Assembly (NCBI GenBank): GCA_015501585.1
Contig: JADNRY010000121.1
Span: 62,001 to 126,000, forward strand
Reading direction: 5' to 3'
DNA from: Rhodocollybia butyracea
Taxonomy: Eukaryota; Basidiomycota; Agaricomycetes; Agaricales; Omphalotaceae
DNA: 64,000 nt
Below the pieces are notes generated by a model that worked only from the letters and a program-made list of their open reading frames with translations, was not told the DNA's origin and searched no databases. A program made the position numbers and the translations under genes. Shown here piece after piece: positions 20,676-31,486 of this stretch. Position 1 is the stretch's first letter; every line of letters begins with the position of its first letter.

Positions 20676-20703
20676 AAATAAGCGACTCTGGAGTCGCTTA
20701 TTT
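20676..20703. repeat. Perfect hairpin, 13 bp arms and TG loop
   Basis: AAATAAGCGACTC and its exact complement are separated by two bases. It lies 57 bases inside the left inverted repeat of the element, a subterminal position where transposase-binding or hairpin structures are often found. Confidence 0.85.
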
Positions 20704-21832
20704 TTGTCGCTGAAATACCCTTCTGATTAATCGACACAACATGATATATATATGGTATACACTTGGGTTAGGGTAGCGCCATGGGCGGCGACGGCGCCGT
20801 GCCTATGGCGCGCCACAACTAAAGAACACAATCCTCTTTCTACTTGTGAGCCTCTCTAGTCTGAGCCCAAGTTACTGGACCAGTCATCCAGCATCCAGAT
20901 TAGAACTTGTTGAAATAGAAGAAAGCGAGGAAAGAGCTGAGTGTTTGGAGTAGAGATGATTTTTGAATAGCGGAGTCTGATGCTTATTGCTTAATATGGG
21001 TCTGTCTTGCCAAAGAATAGGCGAGATATGCTCTTCGAAGCCTTTTTACTCGCTGGGGCCGAGAGCGCTTTTCTCAAATCGCCGATATTTTTTTATCTTA
21101 AGTCACATGTTTACGATTAGATTTTGCCAGCTGGTTCGCAAGCACTTATCATACTGCTTCGCTCATCTACACTTCCTGCTTTCCGTACCTATATTCCTTT
21201 CATGTATATTACTTTTTAATATGAAACCCCTTTTATACAATGTCCATAGAAGCTGTTTGTGCTCTCAATGCCTCCCAAACAATGTCGAAGTCGGATCCGC
21301 CCACCAACTCCTGATTTTCGTTCCATTTATCTTTCATCCTCGACTCCCTTGATGCCATGGCTGTTAGGTCTGTTAGTCCTTCAAACTTCAGAAGGATTTA
21401 CAAAGATGGCCAGTCCTAGTGTGAAGCAGTCGCTCTCTCCTGGTGGCAATTCCAGAAAGCATTCAATTGCGAATGGAACAGCCCGGAGTCCTGCTCCCTG
21501 CTTTGCACACCGATCTGGGGGTAGCTCCTGGGCTCCAGCGGAGATGCGAGTCTCGGTTTGGGCGATTCTCCAGAAGGCGATGTCAACGTTCATTGAACAG
21601 TCTGACTTTACCTTAGACTCGCTTGTTTTCAGCTGTATTCTCGTACATCTTTCAGGTAGACTGTAGACTCGGACTAGTAGCATAGTTTCTGTGACTCTTG
21701 TAACTCGCTCAGGCTTGTTCTATGAGTACTTGTACTTTTAGTATTTGTTCTCGCCCTGTTAAGTGTTAACGTTAGTAATCTAATCAAGAAACATGTGACT
21801 TTAGATAACAAAATATCGGCGTTTCTCATTCA

Positions 21833-21862
21833 AGTGGCCGAGAGGGTCAGGTAAGCGCCGAA
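21833..21862 (+). other. tRNA-Leu/Ser-like 5' half
   Basis: GTGGCCGAGAGGGTCAGG followed by GCGCC reads like the D-arm and internal A box of a eukaryotic leucine or serine tRNA gene. No matching anticodon arm, T arm or B box follows, so it is not a functional tRNA. It may be the head of a SINE captured in the element. Confidence 0.4.
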
Positions 21863-22031
21863 ACATCTTGAATTAATCGACGGAATTAATCAAGTAGGTA
21901 GGTAGGTAGATAATCGGGTCGGTCAGAGTCAACGTAGATTTAAATCGACTTTTCATTTTTTAAAAATAAAATAATCATCTAAATAATCTGTCTTTAATCG
22001 CCCTACTTTGACTGTCCCTATTAGTTTAATT

Positions 22032-22059
22032 TAGCCTTCTACTATGTAGTAGAAGGCTA
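22032..22059. repeat. Perfect hairpin just outside the inverted-repeat element
   Basis: TAGCCTTCTACTA and its exact complement enclose TG. It has the same arm length and the same loop as the hairpin at 20676-20703 but a different sequence, and starts 12 bases beyond the element's right TA. Confidence 0.85.
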
Positions 22060-22690
22060 CATTCAAGTTGTTTGAAATCACTGATACAACGACGAGATCT
22101 CGAGCCCTGGATGTGATATGACGAGGGGCTCAAACTCAGGTAACAGTTGTTTAGTATTTAACACAATCTTTACAGTTAATCTTTAGGGTCATAGCTTTTA
22201 CCAGCCCAAGGAAAATATCAGAGCCTGTTAATTACAGGCTCGGTAGAGTATTGAGTCTTAACTGAGACTGAGTGTGGAGAGTTGGGAGAACTTGAATAAG
22301 GAGAGAATACGTCGGTCGTGATGCTCGATGTGAAACTCGATACTCATCAGAAAATCAAAAAAAAAACTATAACCGGGCGGCCGTCTGTGGCGGTGACTAA
22401 CGACGATCGGCGCTTGGCGCTATCCAGCATCTACCATCTTGATGCGAACCCACCCAGCTTTTTTTTCTTTTTGTTTTGGAGGGGCACGCGCTTGTCTGAT
22501 GAATCGTACGAAATTGTCGTAGCTTCAGTGGTGCGAGTATAAGTGCGAGGGGCATGGCCCTCGCACACTTTTAAACATAGATAGTGTCCATAATCACCTA
22601 TCCAGCTTTGAAATAATTGTTTATGATAAGACCAGATTGCCGGGGGCCGCGCCATGAAGCCTCATACGCGTAACATCCGGCGAACATATG
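22060..22690. other. Unassigned sequence with a short palindrome
   Basis: An inverted repeat GAGCCTGT/ACAGGCTC lies at 22221-22241. No coding frame is supported in this stretch, which leads into the promoter of the first array gene. Confidence 0.5.
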
Positions 22691-22713
22691 CCCTTAAATA
22701 TCCAGCCTGTCTC

Positions 22714-22721
22714 TATAAAAA
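22714..22721 (+). promoter_or_regulatory. TATA box, array gene 1
   Basis: CTCTATAAAAAGG lies about 95 bases before the start codon, conserved in position and context with the boxes at 26652 and 31373. A conserved leader GCTTGCTGGTCAATCTG follows in all three genes. Confidence 0.75.
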
Positions 22722-22812
22722 GGAATTTGCGGATGTAATTCGCCGGTTCAGTCCCCCACTCGAATACAGCTTGCTGGTCAATCTGTATACCTTATACTTA
22801 TAACTCTCAAAC

Positions 22813-23728
22813 ATGCGTTCTACTACTCTTCTTCTTTTTACGCTCTTGGCAAGCTCCATACTTGTTGTATTCCCTATGCCAGTCCGAGAGGTAAACAGGC
22901 TTTATATGGTTTTACACTACATTCGTTGACTCAGGTATTAGGCAATGCCTCGCGCTGCACCTGGAACTTCACAGAATCCAGCCGCACTGTTGACTCCACA
23001 GAAGCGGGAAGCGGTAAATGTTTGTTGGGCTACATAATTGTACGATACCTGATACTTGCTACCAGCCATTTGCCGAGGTGATCCTCATTAACAGAATGGG
23101 TCAAGAGTTGGAAGGCGAACCATCTGCTGGCAACAAAAGGAGAATCACCGGAGCTATAAATGAAGCCTTGGATATGGTTTGGAGTGAGGGAAAATCCCCA
23201 AAATACAAAGGTGCATATCTCCCAGACACGGATCCAGAGATGAAGTGGAACGAGAATGGGGAGGTGAGGGAGTGGATTTATTTCAAATACATCGATTACA
23301 ATCGTGATTGTAATCCATGTTTTGGATGGGTGGCAAGAGGTTCTCAGTGTGAGTGGTCGCTCCTGGATCTGGTTTTCCTTGCATTTCTCACATATGCTTT
23401 ACCAGTCAAGGTGGAGGGTCCCGACTTAGAGGGTAAAATGAAACCGAGGCGGCTCAAATTAAGTAAAAAAGAGGGTCAAGCTTGGGGTAAACAATATGCT
23501 GGGATTTGCAAAGGGGAGCCAGCCTGGAGTGTCCCTAGAGGCGCCGGGTGGCGGGGAAAACCTTATTCAGAAGAGCTGAACCCCATCCTCCTTCCTGCGT
23601 GGCAGGCGGAGTGGGAAGCACTTTGGGCTGAGTTTAATGCACGATTTATGGCTTTCTTGCATGGGTCCCCTGCGACTGGGCTGCCTGCGCATAGTAATAT
23701 TGTACTTAATCAACAACCCAAGCCGTGA
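22813..23728 (+). CDS. Secreted protein of unrecognised family, CxxCFGW core (array gene 1)
   Basis: Three exons, 22813-22890, 22942-23013 and 23066-23728, joined in phase 0 by GT-AG introns, give a 270-residue protein. Residues 1-20 or so are a secretion signal (MRSTTLLLFTLLASSILVVF). Exon 2 encodes a short polar stretch ending QKREA, which looks like a Kex2-type cleavage site, so the mature chain may start at about residue 49. Exon 3 holds the conserved region: AEVILINRMGQELEG, KYKGAYLPDTDPE, WIYFKYIDYNRDCNPCFGWV with cysteines 132 and 135, and C145 in QCEWSLLDLVFLAF, which is a hydrophobic, possibly amphipathic helix. I know no family for it. Copies lie at 26771 and 31487. It appears intact and is the cleanest member. 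Confidence 0.75.
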
Positions 23729-23749
23729 GCGCACGGAAAGTCACGACTC

Positions 23750-24400
23750 TGAAGGTCGGAGTTTGTAGAGATAGCGATAGCACAAAACTGAGTCAGTTCG
23801 GCGATATGGGGATCTAGTAGTCTGCTCAAGTCGGGTAAGATAAACTTAACAATGGCCAGTAGGCGGTGATGGACTTTCCGTGAACAAGTCATACCAATAT
23901 CTCATGCTCAGACACACCCTAGTGATACAACATCAATTCTGAATATCTGCCGAATATGCAAGCACCAAGCAAGCACATGAGAATAGCTTACTTTTCAAAA
24001 CCACTGTTGCGCCGAAAATAAGTAGAATGTAAGCGGCGACTCAGTAGACACATCAGTTTCACAGGATTAGTTACCCAACTGAAGGTGGAGTTCTGTGGGC
24101 TTACCCACTGCAACCAAGATGAAGAGTTCCAGTCTTTTACACACCAATAAGTTTTAGTGCTTCAGTACTTCAGTATCTGTACCGTGACAATAATATTGAG
24201 TGTCACGGAACAGAGCGCCCTGCAAGCCCTATCATGACTATGTTTCTTCCGCTGAACAGTCCGTATAACAGGAATTTGACATCCATATCTCGCAGGAGGT
24301 GCAATCGCATCACCCACCACTAGCTTTGTCGATATTGGTGTTACTTGAAGGTTTGGACCGAGTAGAGCAAGGAGTAGAGTAAGAGAGAGTGCTAGAGAGC
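23750..24400 (-). pseudogene. DUF6534 membrane-protein relic (unit 1)
   Basis: On the minus strand, scattered fragments match the DUF6534 relic of unit 3: the segment around 24230-24360 corresponds to the PKDPISTKLV exon joint and 23990-24060 to the LTFYL...GF-K region. No usable frame remains. It lies tail-to-tail with array gene 1. Confidence 0.5.
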
Positions 24401-26560
24401 GGCACTTGACTCTTGAGTCAATGAAGATAGTGGTTTACTAGCACATCTTCAACTTCCTGTTCAACGTTTAACGGTAAAGGCTTCAGCAATGTTTTGGTCT
24501 ATTCTCGGGATGATTTTCAATTCAACTCACCTCGCCCAATAGATCTAACTGGCTTGAAAGCAGAAGGCGACCCGGGACTGTGGTTGGGGGCGGAGAGGCG
24601 AAGTTAGGAAACTAGACTCCCAAAAATCGATGCCTCTTTGCTTGAGTCGCGCCACATCTTTCGTGCTTTGCATGACTTTGCAGCTACCAAGCAGGGAAGG
24701 AAGGAAGGAAGGGAGAATTTATTATGGCACGGCATGGTCCTTTGAGTTGAACGTTGAGGGATCCAGAAGAAATCCATTGTAGCCTTAGCGCTCGCTGAGC
24801 GCCTAGTTTGAATATTTCCTTCTCATCGACCTCCATCGACTTCGGGGTGTGCTCATTGTCACTGGATCTAGGACCCTCTTTGAGATAATGATGGGAAAGT
24901 CGGAATGCGGTTTAATGATTTTCATCGCTGTTATTGATCTTCATTTATCTCCCTTCCAGCTTCAGGGACTCGCCTCCTACCAGAGAAGTTCTGAAACGGC
25001 TCTTGCCTACCAGAACCCCAGCTCTCCAGCTGTTTATCTTTGGGCACTTTCCGTTTCGATCTGGAGATTTGAAAGGGAAGGGATGAGAATTCTAGAATGG
25101 AGGAGAGAGGATTGAGACGTAGTGAGTATTGGATATCGGATATTGAAGCTGAGGCTTGGCGCTACAGGAGTACCCTAGATCTTGTCCTTATGCTTCCAGC
25201 CCTCTCCTTCCTCCCTTATCCGACTTTCAATTCGCGAACTGTCTACTTGTGGTTTTGCTCGAACGTTCCGTTGTCTGCCAGTTCTCAGTCAACTTCAACT
25301 GAATTGGAAAAGTCGAGAAGGATCCGTCTGGGTGAATAACTACGCTTGCCGCGACCAACACATACCCTCCTTCCGTTCCTTTTGACACTCGTCACTCTGA
25401 ACTCCATTATGTGGTCTTCCATGCCGTTGACCGTGTCATCCCACAGATATCAGAGCGGTGATTCGGACCACACGAGGACCGGCTTATCCTCCTCTGGTTA
25501 TCCACCATTCATGTAGTTGTGGAGATCGTCAACAGATGTGTTTGGATGCGCTGGAACGACGGAATTGGATAGAATTAACCCTTCTCGCGTTATAGCGGAA
25601 TTCTTTCATCTCTCTGCCCTGGACTCTACGCCTTTCTAGGTATTCAAGATTCAGCGCTGTCAGCGCCAGCCCTTGTCTCGTTAATGAATCCGAAGTTTGG
25701 TCAGGATCCTTCCAGCGACTCCCTTCCTTTCAACTACGTTGTTAGCTCTCTCTCTCGGCGATGCGACTGGTACATCTCTCCATTTCCTAGACCATTTGCT
25801 AGGCTGTTGTCCTAATGCAGATCATCCGTGTTGGACACTTGGTCCGAGTCGTGTGTTGAAGTACTTGCACTCCCGAATCACCACATGTCAAGGACTCAAG
25901 GTGTAATGCATGCTCTTGATATTCCCCCCTAGTCCGAAGCGCGTTAACTGCTGTTAACTGCGTTCGACAGTTTTCTTTACATTTCAAAGTGCGCGCTGGT
26001 TTGTTCGTTTTTAGCGACGATGACAATGAGGGTCATCAAAGGTAACCAGAATTGAATTTGATCATTGAGGGTCTGGAAAGTTGAATCGGATCAACTGGAA
26101 TATACTAATCTTTCTCTTGTGTCCCGCCCGCCTCACCCACGCATTGTCTGTCAATCCTATAGTCGAAAGTTGGTAAGATGTACTTCCTTCACGCTGAGGT
26201 ACTCAATATTCAATGCCACTCTGTTGGTGCACATACAGTCGCATGCGATGCTTGGGACTGTATAGGACTCTAAAGCATTCGGAGTCACATACTCTTTTGA
26301 TACGTGTTTTACACCTAGATTCTCAAATCTGTCTCACCGCATGGCCTCATAACCCTCCTTTGCGAGCCGGCGAAGTGAAACGCCTGGTCGGAACGGCCTC
26401 CTCTAACTATGTATCTGCGGCGTGCATTATTCCGCCATGCTGTAGTGCCCTCCCCCTTCTTTAACTTACAAGTAAAGTATCTAAAGTATCTCGAACGAAC
26501 TGGGTGCATTTAGCATGGCTCAGGGTCATCGAGCTTTGAAACAACCATTTTATTTTATTT
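24401..26560. other. Duplicated block of unit 1, no assigned gene
   Basis: This stretch matches 28320-30140 in unit 2 piece by piece, for example the text around 24790-24840, 25000-25200, 25310-25570 and 25700-26480. The shared plus-strand frames contain IDLHRL and PLEIVN-CV-M-WND, so an old gene may be spread over it, but register changes prevent assignment. A GGAA microsatellite lies at about 24695-24715. Confidence 0.5.
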
Positions 26561-26651
26561 CGGAAATAAGACCAAATTGTTGGGGGCATCAAGATCGACC
26601 AATATCCAGCGAACATGTGGTCTTATTATTATGAAATACAAGTACAGTCTT

Positions 26652-26658
26652 TATAAAA
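26652..26658 (+). promoter_or_regulatory. TATA box, array gene 2
   Basis: TTTATAAAAGC lies about 115 bases before the ATG at 26771, in the same context as in genes 1 and 3. Confidence 0.75.
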
Positions 26659-26770
26659 GCAGCCTGTGGATGGAAATGTCCCGTAACTCTGCTGGTTCAG
26701 CCCCACTCTGCCGCCACTCGAACACAGCTTGCTGGTCAATCTGTATACTCTATATTTATAATTCTCAAAC

Positions 26771-27903
26771 ATGCGTTCTACCCTTCTTCTTTTTATGCTC
26801 TTAGCGAGCTCCATACTTGTTGTGTTCCCTGTACCAGTCCGAGAGGTAACGAGGTTTATATGGTTCCATGCTACATTCCTTAACTCAGGTATTACAGGTT
26901 AGGCCTCGCGCCGAGCTTGGGCATTCACAGTCAGGGCTATTACAGAATCCCGGTGAACTGTCGACTCCGCCACAGAGAAAATGGAAAAAGCGAGCCCGGA
27001 AACCACGTATCACGCCACGTGTAAATGTTTTACTGGTTTACATGATTTCACTGACCTCATACTTGTTACCCCCAGCTATACCTCATGGACATAATGGGCA
27101 TAGACTTGAACGGTGACACCCTGACAAATGAAAAAAGAAAAATCCTCAATGCTATCCATCAAGCCCTGAATACGCGTTCGAGTTCGACCAAGTCGAGAAC
27201 CCCGATTTACCATGGTAAATATAGCCCAGAGATGGTGACATGGGTCCTGGAGGAGAAACAGCAACTGAGTCTATGGATTTATGTCAGATACCTTGATGCA
27301 GAAATTGGTTGTGATCCATGTTTTGGATGGGTGGCAAAAAGTTCTTCTTGTGAGTGGTCGCTCTTGGATCTGGTTTTCCTCTTTTTTCTCATATATGATT
27401 TCCTAGTTAGAATAGAGGGTACCGATGATGGCAAGAAAGCGTATCGGATCCCATTGACACCTACGGGACAGGGTAAACTGTATGCTGGCATGTGCAAAGG
27501 GAACCCAGCCCTGAACGTCCCTAAGGAGGAGTGGCAGGGAAAACCTGCTTCATTTTCTGGGGACCCCCTCCTCCTTGTTGCATTTCAAAACGAATGGGAA
27601 AGGCTTTGGGGTCTGTTTAACGCACGGTTTATGATTGCACCTGGGCCGCCTGCACCTGGGCCGCCTGCACCTGGGCCGCCTGCACCTGGGCCGCCTGCAC
27701 CTGGGCCGCCTGCACCTGGGCCGCCTGCACCTGGGCCGCTTGGGCCCGAGCTACCTGCACCTGGGCTGCCTGGGCCTGGGCCATCTGTCTCTCATGGAGT
27801 AAAGGCGGACGCCCCGCCTGCGTTTCTGGGTCATCATCATATTCTTCATCTGCCACGCCGTCAGATCACCGGAATTCCGAACAACTCTGAGGGCCGGAGT
27901 TAG
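26771..27903 (+). CDS. Secreted CxxCFGW-family protein with APGPP repeat tail (array gene 2)
   Basis: Exons 26771-26845, 26898-27020 and 27076-27903 join in phase 0 to a protein of about 341 residues. The signal (MRSTLLLFMLLASSILVVFP) is nearly the same as in gene 1. Exon 2 is longer and basic (QRKWKKRARKPRITPR), again with potential dibasic processing sites. The core reads LWIYVRYLDAEIGCDPCFGW and then VAKSSSCEWSLLDLVFL, so the C-x2-C-F-G-W...C-E pattern is kept. Towards the end six APGPP units and variants form a proline-rich tail absent from gene 1, followed by an unrelated C-terminus rich in histidine and arginine. The tail may be a spacer or cell-wall contact, or the result of a shift that replaced the original C-terminus. 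Family function unknown. Confidence 0.75.
27637..27741 (+). repeat. 15 bp coding minisatellite (APGPP)n
   Basis: Seven tandem 15-base units, six identical in protein and the last ending in PL, lie in frame within array gene 2. Degenerate units continue to about 27785. Being a multiple of three, the array can change length without breaking the frame. Confidence 0.9.
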
Positions 27904-28320
27904 AAGAGATGGTCGAGTCTAGTTTTGAATAGGCAAGCACCTGGGAAAAGCTTTTCGAAACCACTCCTGTTGCACCGGGTCCAGAATGTAAGCAGTGCCG
28001 ACGCAATAGACATGTCAGCTTCACAATGGATTATATCGGTGCAGTTAGAGTTCTGTCGACTTATCCACTTCACCCGAGATTTAGCGTTAACTCTAACTTC
28101 AGCGATGTTTTGGTCAACTCTCGGAATAATCTCCAGATCCAATCCTCGCCCTCGTACTACTTATACTGTAGATTTAAAATCTGCTTGGAAGTTGAAAGTA
28201 AAAGGCGACCGTGATGGGAAGAGAGTCCCAGTTAGGCAACTAGACTCCCAATAATCGACCGACACCTCCATTGACATTGCTTGAGTCCGTCCGTAATAGG
28301 TTGGCAATAGGATAGAGTTG
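27904..28320 (-). pseudogene. DUF6534 membrane-protein relic (unit 2)
   Basis: The minus-strand frame ending at 27900 reads SIASALLTFWTRCNRSGFEK, followed by LFPGACLFKT, which corresponds to the loop and next helix of DUF6534 proteins (compare IRRNRSGFEKSK in unit 3). Only this piece remains; the rest of the gene is deleted. Confidence 0.6.
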
Positions 28321-31250
28321 ACTTAGCGCTCGCCGAGCGCCTAGTTTGAAATCTCTTCTTATTGACCTCCATCGACTTCATACGTGTCTGGTTTCCTCAT
28401 TGTCGTCGAATTCGAACAGGACCCTCTTCGAGAGAAGGTTAGAACCCAGCGCCAGCCATTATGCATTATGTAAAACTTTTCATTTGAAACGTCTCTCTTC
28501 CATCTTCAGCACGTCGCTACGGACTCGCTTCATCGAGTCCCTTCCAGATTCTGTGCGTTATCGTCGAAACGGCTCTCGCCTCTCCCAGCTCTCCGACTTT
28601 TACCGGTACCCCTTGGGCACTTACCGTTTCGATTTGGAGATAGGAAGGGATGGGCTGGGTTACTGTTGGATACGATGGAGGCGAGATTGTATAATGAAGC
28701 TTCTGAAGCTTGGCGCTACATGAGCACCCTAGACCCTGTCCTCTTGTCCTCTTGTCCTCATAGTACTTCCGTCGTTCTCTTGCCTTCCTTATCCGACTCT
28801 CAGTCTGCAAACGATCCGCTGCAGCTCTCTGGTTCTCTTTCCAACCTAAATGTTGTCTTTCAAGTAAAGCCAGTGGCTAGTGCTAGTAAAACTTTGAGCC
28901 CTTAAAGTCTGGGTTCTGGAGCTGCAAACGAGAAGGTAGACTGACGGTAGCACCGAGCTCGACTTTCTTGGTTTACTGAATGGAAAAAGTCGAGAAGGAT
29001 TCGTCTTGGCGTATGACCACGCTTACTGCGGCCATCACGTACCGCCCTTCCGTTCCTTTTGACACTCGTCAGTTCAAACTCCATTATTTGGTTTTCCATG
29101 TCATTAACCGCTTAGTCTCACAGATACCAGAGCAGCGTTTCGGACCGCACGAGGACCGGTTTACCATTCCTTTGGAGATTGTCAACAAATGTGTTGGGAT
29201 GCATTGGAATGACAGAATTGGATGGAACTACCGCTTCTCGCGTTGTAACAGAATCGTTTCATCGCCCCTCCCTAGCGTTCGAGATTCAATATTCAGCGCT
29301 TGTCTCATAGACACTTTCGGGATCCGACTGAGTACACTACTACAGTGAACGCCCTCTCATTCCTTCTTCTCTCCTTCCATTCCCCTCGGTTTCTGTTGCG
29401 GACTCGTACTTTGCTTCAGCACAACCTACTCTGGCTCGGAGGATGAAAGTAGGGATGATCGTACTCGTTGTCAAATGGCTTCAGGCGATGGATAAATCGA
29501 TAACGGATCCTTCCAACGACTCACATCCGTCATTTGAACTTTGTCGCTAGCTCTCTCTCGGCAATGCGACTGATACATCTCCGTTTCCCAAACCATTGTC
29601 CTAAAGCACATCGTCCATGTTGGACACATTTTGTCCGAGTCGTGTGTTGAAGTAAGCCTCTTGCACTCAACGAATCCCCACGCCTCAAGGTGAAATCTTG
29701 CTCTTGATGTTTCCTCAAGTCCAAAGCGTGTTACCCGCGCTCGACAGTTTTCTTTACATTTCAAAGTGCGTACTCGTTAGTCTGTTTGTATAGCTACGAT
29801 GATAATGAGGGTTGTAGGTCTTAATTTGATCATGGAGGGATTTAGCAACCGAGTCTTGAATCGTATCGAGGGATCTCTTGTCCCGCAGTTGTCCCATCCG
29901 CCTCACCCACAGTGGATCCTACTATGTAGTAGTCCAAAATTGGCAAGGTGTACATACTTCTTTCGCACTGAGGTACTCAGTATTCAATGCCACTCTGTTG
30001 GGGCACGTACAGGAGCCAAATTGACTCTAACGCAATCGGAAGGTCATATCCTTTTGATACGAGTTTTACAGCTGCATTCGCGACATCACGGAGTCTCGCC
30101 CTCGAGCGAACTTTTTCCGCTCTTGACTTTCACTCACGTCAGCTTGGACATGGGTCAATTGTATAGAGTATTACGCCTTCTTATGGATGGTTTGAGACAT
30201 GGTGACGCGAGAATGAGGAGGAACAAGGAATTCGAGGAAGAACAGGGAAGAACGGGAAGACAGGCCGGGGTGCTCGCATCGCGCGGTATTTACCTCTGTC
30301 ACTGGGAGATGCATCAGCTCACATCAGAATAGATCTGTTTCATCTGACCAAGCGCCTCCAAACGCCTACTTATTTTAGTGCCCTCACTGATATGTCGTTG
30401 CCCAAAGACTTTGAAATCTGCTTGTATGAGGAATCCCTATTTCCCACATCTCAAGGCTGGCTGTATCCTCCTTAGCGGATCTTAGGACTTCTTCCGACTC
30501 GATATCACTTGCGAACCCGGTTGAATGAATGTCGTCGTGTCAATATGAGATAGAACAGGGATAGGCACATCCAATCCCGTACAACAATTCCAATTTCACT
30601 TGAGCACTCGATTGCGGTATTGAGACGTGTTGAGACAATGGTAGACAATGGTCCTATCCAGCTGTCCGATATCATGATTTATCTCCTGGCTCCATAAGGC
30701 TCCATCTAGCTCCATCCACCCGGCTTCTACATACGGTTATCGAATCGAAACTTTGGGCGTTCCTAATCGATCGCAAAACAGATTGTTTCCTCTCCGACGC
30801 ATCTTTCCGGGCTCTTTCTTCTATTTTGGGACTTTCAATCCCGCTGGACAACGACATTTGGGTAGGTGCACCTCAGTAAGGGGGATGTATTTTTCTTACG
30901 CAAGAATCGGGAATTGTTTCGCTGGACTGCCTACAACCTACAACGTTAGTAGTATACGTTGAATGGGAATGTGGTTTTCTTATTCTCAGGAGAATGTTAG
31001 ATATGATTATAATGCCCTTCCAACACATTTTCATGGGGATACTACAGTGTAATGCGACACTCCTTCAGTCACGGTGTTATACGGACGCGCTCGCAGCTCT
31101 CTCTCCAGCCTCCTTGGCTTCTCTGTTGCGCTCGGAAGGCTCAGGTTCAAGTCAGGTTTTGAATGTTTGAGCGATTTTTGAGCTCCAGGAGGCTCCAGGT
31201 GTACAATAACTAATCAGGCAGCGAAATCCGGCCTCGGCCGAGGCTATTTG
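28321..31250. other. Duplicated block of unit 2 and spacer, no assigned gene
   Basis: 28320-30140 is the counterpart of 24790-26480. The longest frame, 29799-30332 plus (177 codons), has no motif I recognise and is only partly conserved in unit 1, so I do not call it a gene. 30350-31250 shows nothing. Confidence 0.5.
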
Positions 31251-31372
31251 AAGTTCCGAAGTTTGAATAAAACCAATGAAACCACATGTCGTCTTCAGCT
31301 ATCATCAAGGGTCCTATTGAGCTCAATATTTTGGGGACGTATCATCGAACTTATCAAGATGGTACAGCCCTC

Positions 31373-31380
31373 TATAAAAA
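31373..31380 (+). promoter_or_regulatory. TATA box, array gene 3
   Basis: CTCTATAAAAAGC lies about 110 bases before the ATG at 31487. The promoter and leader match genes 1 and 2. Confidence 0.7.
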
Positions 31381-31486
31381 GCACCTTGTGGATGGAAATG
31401 TTCCAGGGATTCTGCTGGTTCAGCCCCCCGTTCGAATATAACTTGCTGGTCAATCTGGAATATACTCCATACTTTAATTCTCGAAC

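Larger units (their letters stand above)
20594..22020. mobile_element. Terminal-inverted-repeat DNA transposon, non-autonomous, TA target duplication
   Basis: A 24-base inverted repeat starting GGGACAGTCAAAGTAGGG (20596-20619) recurs inverted at 21995-22018, and the similarity continues weakly further in. TA flanks each end (20594-20595 and 22019-22020). A TA duplication and such ends suggest the Tc1/mariner group. The 1.4 kb interior has no transposase: the longest frame, 21259-21666, shows no DDE motif. It does hold a perfect hairpin at 20676-20703, a tRNA-Leu-like 5' half at 21833-21862 and a TAGG run at 21895-21910. Confidence 0.8.

Noticed and set aside
21259..21666. 135-codon frame inside the TA-flanked element as a transposase
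   Set aside because: No DDE/D triad, helix-turn-helix or similarity to mariner transposases was seen; overlapping frames exist on the other strand.
27629..27856. Minus-strand frame with (QVQAA) repeats
   Set aside because: It is the complement of the APGPP coding repeat of array gene 2, where exon structure and homology support the plus strand.
29799..30332. 177-codon plus-strand frame as a gene
   Set aside because: Its frame is not kept in the duplicate block at 26.0-26.5 kb and no motif is recognised.
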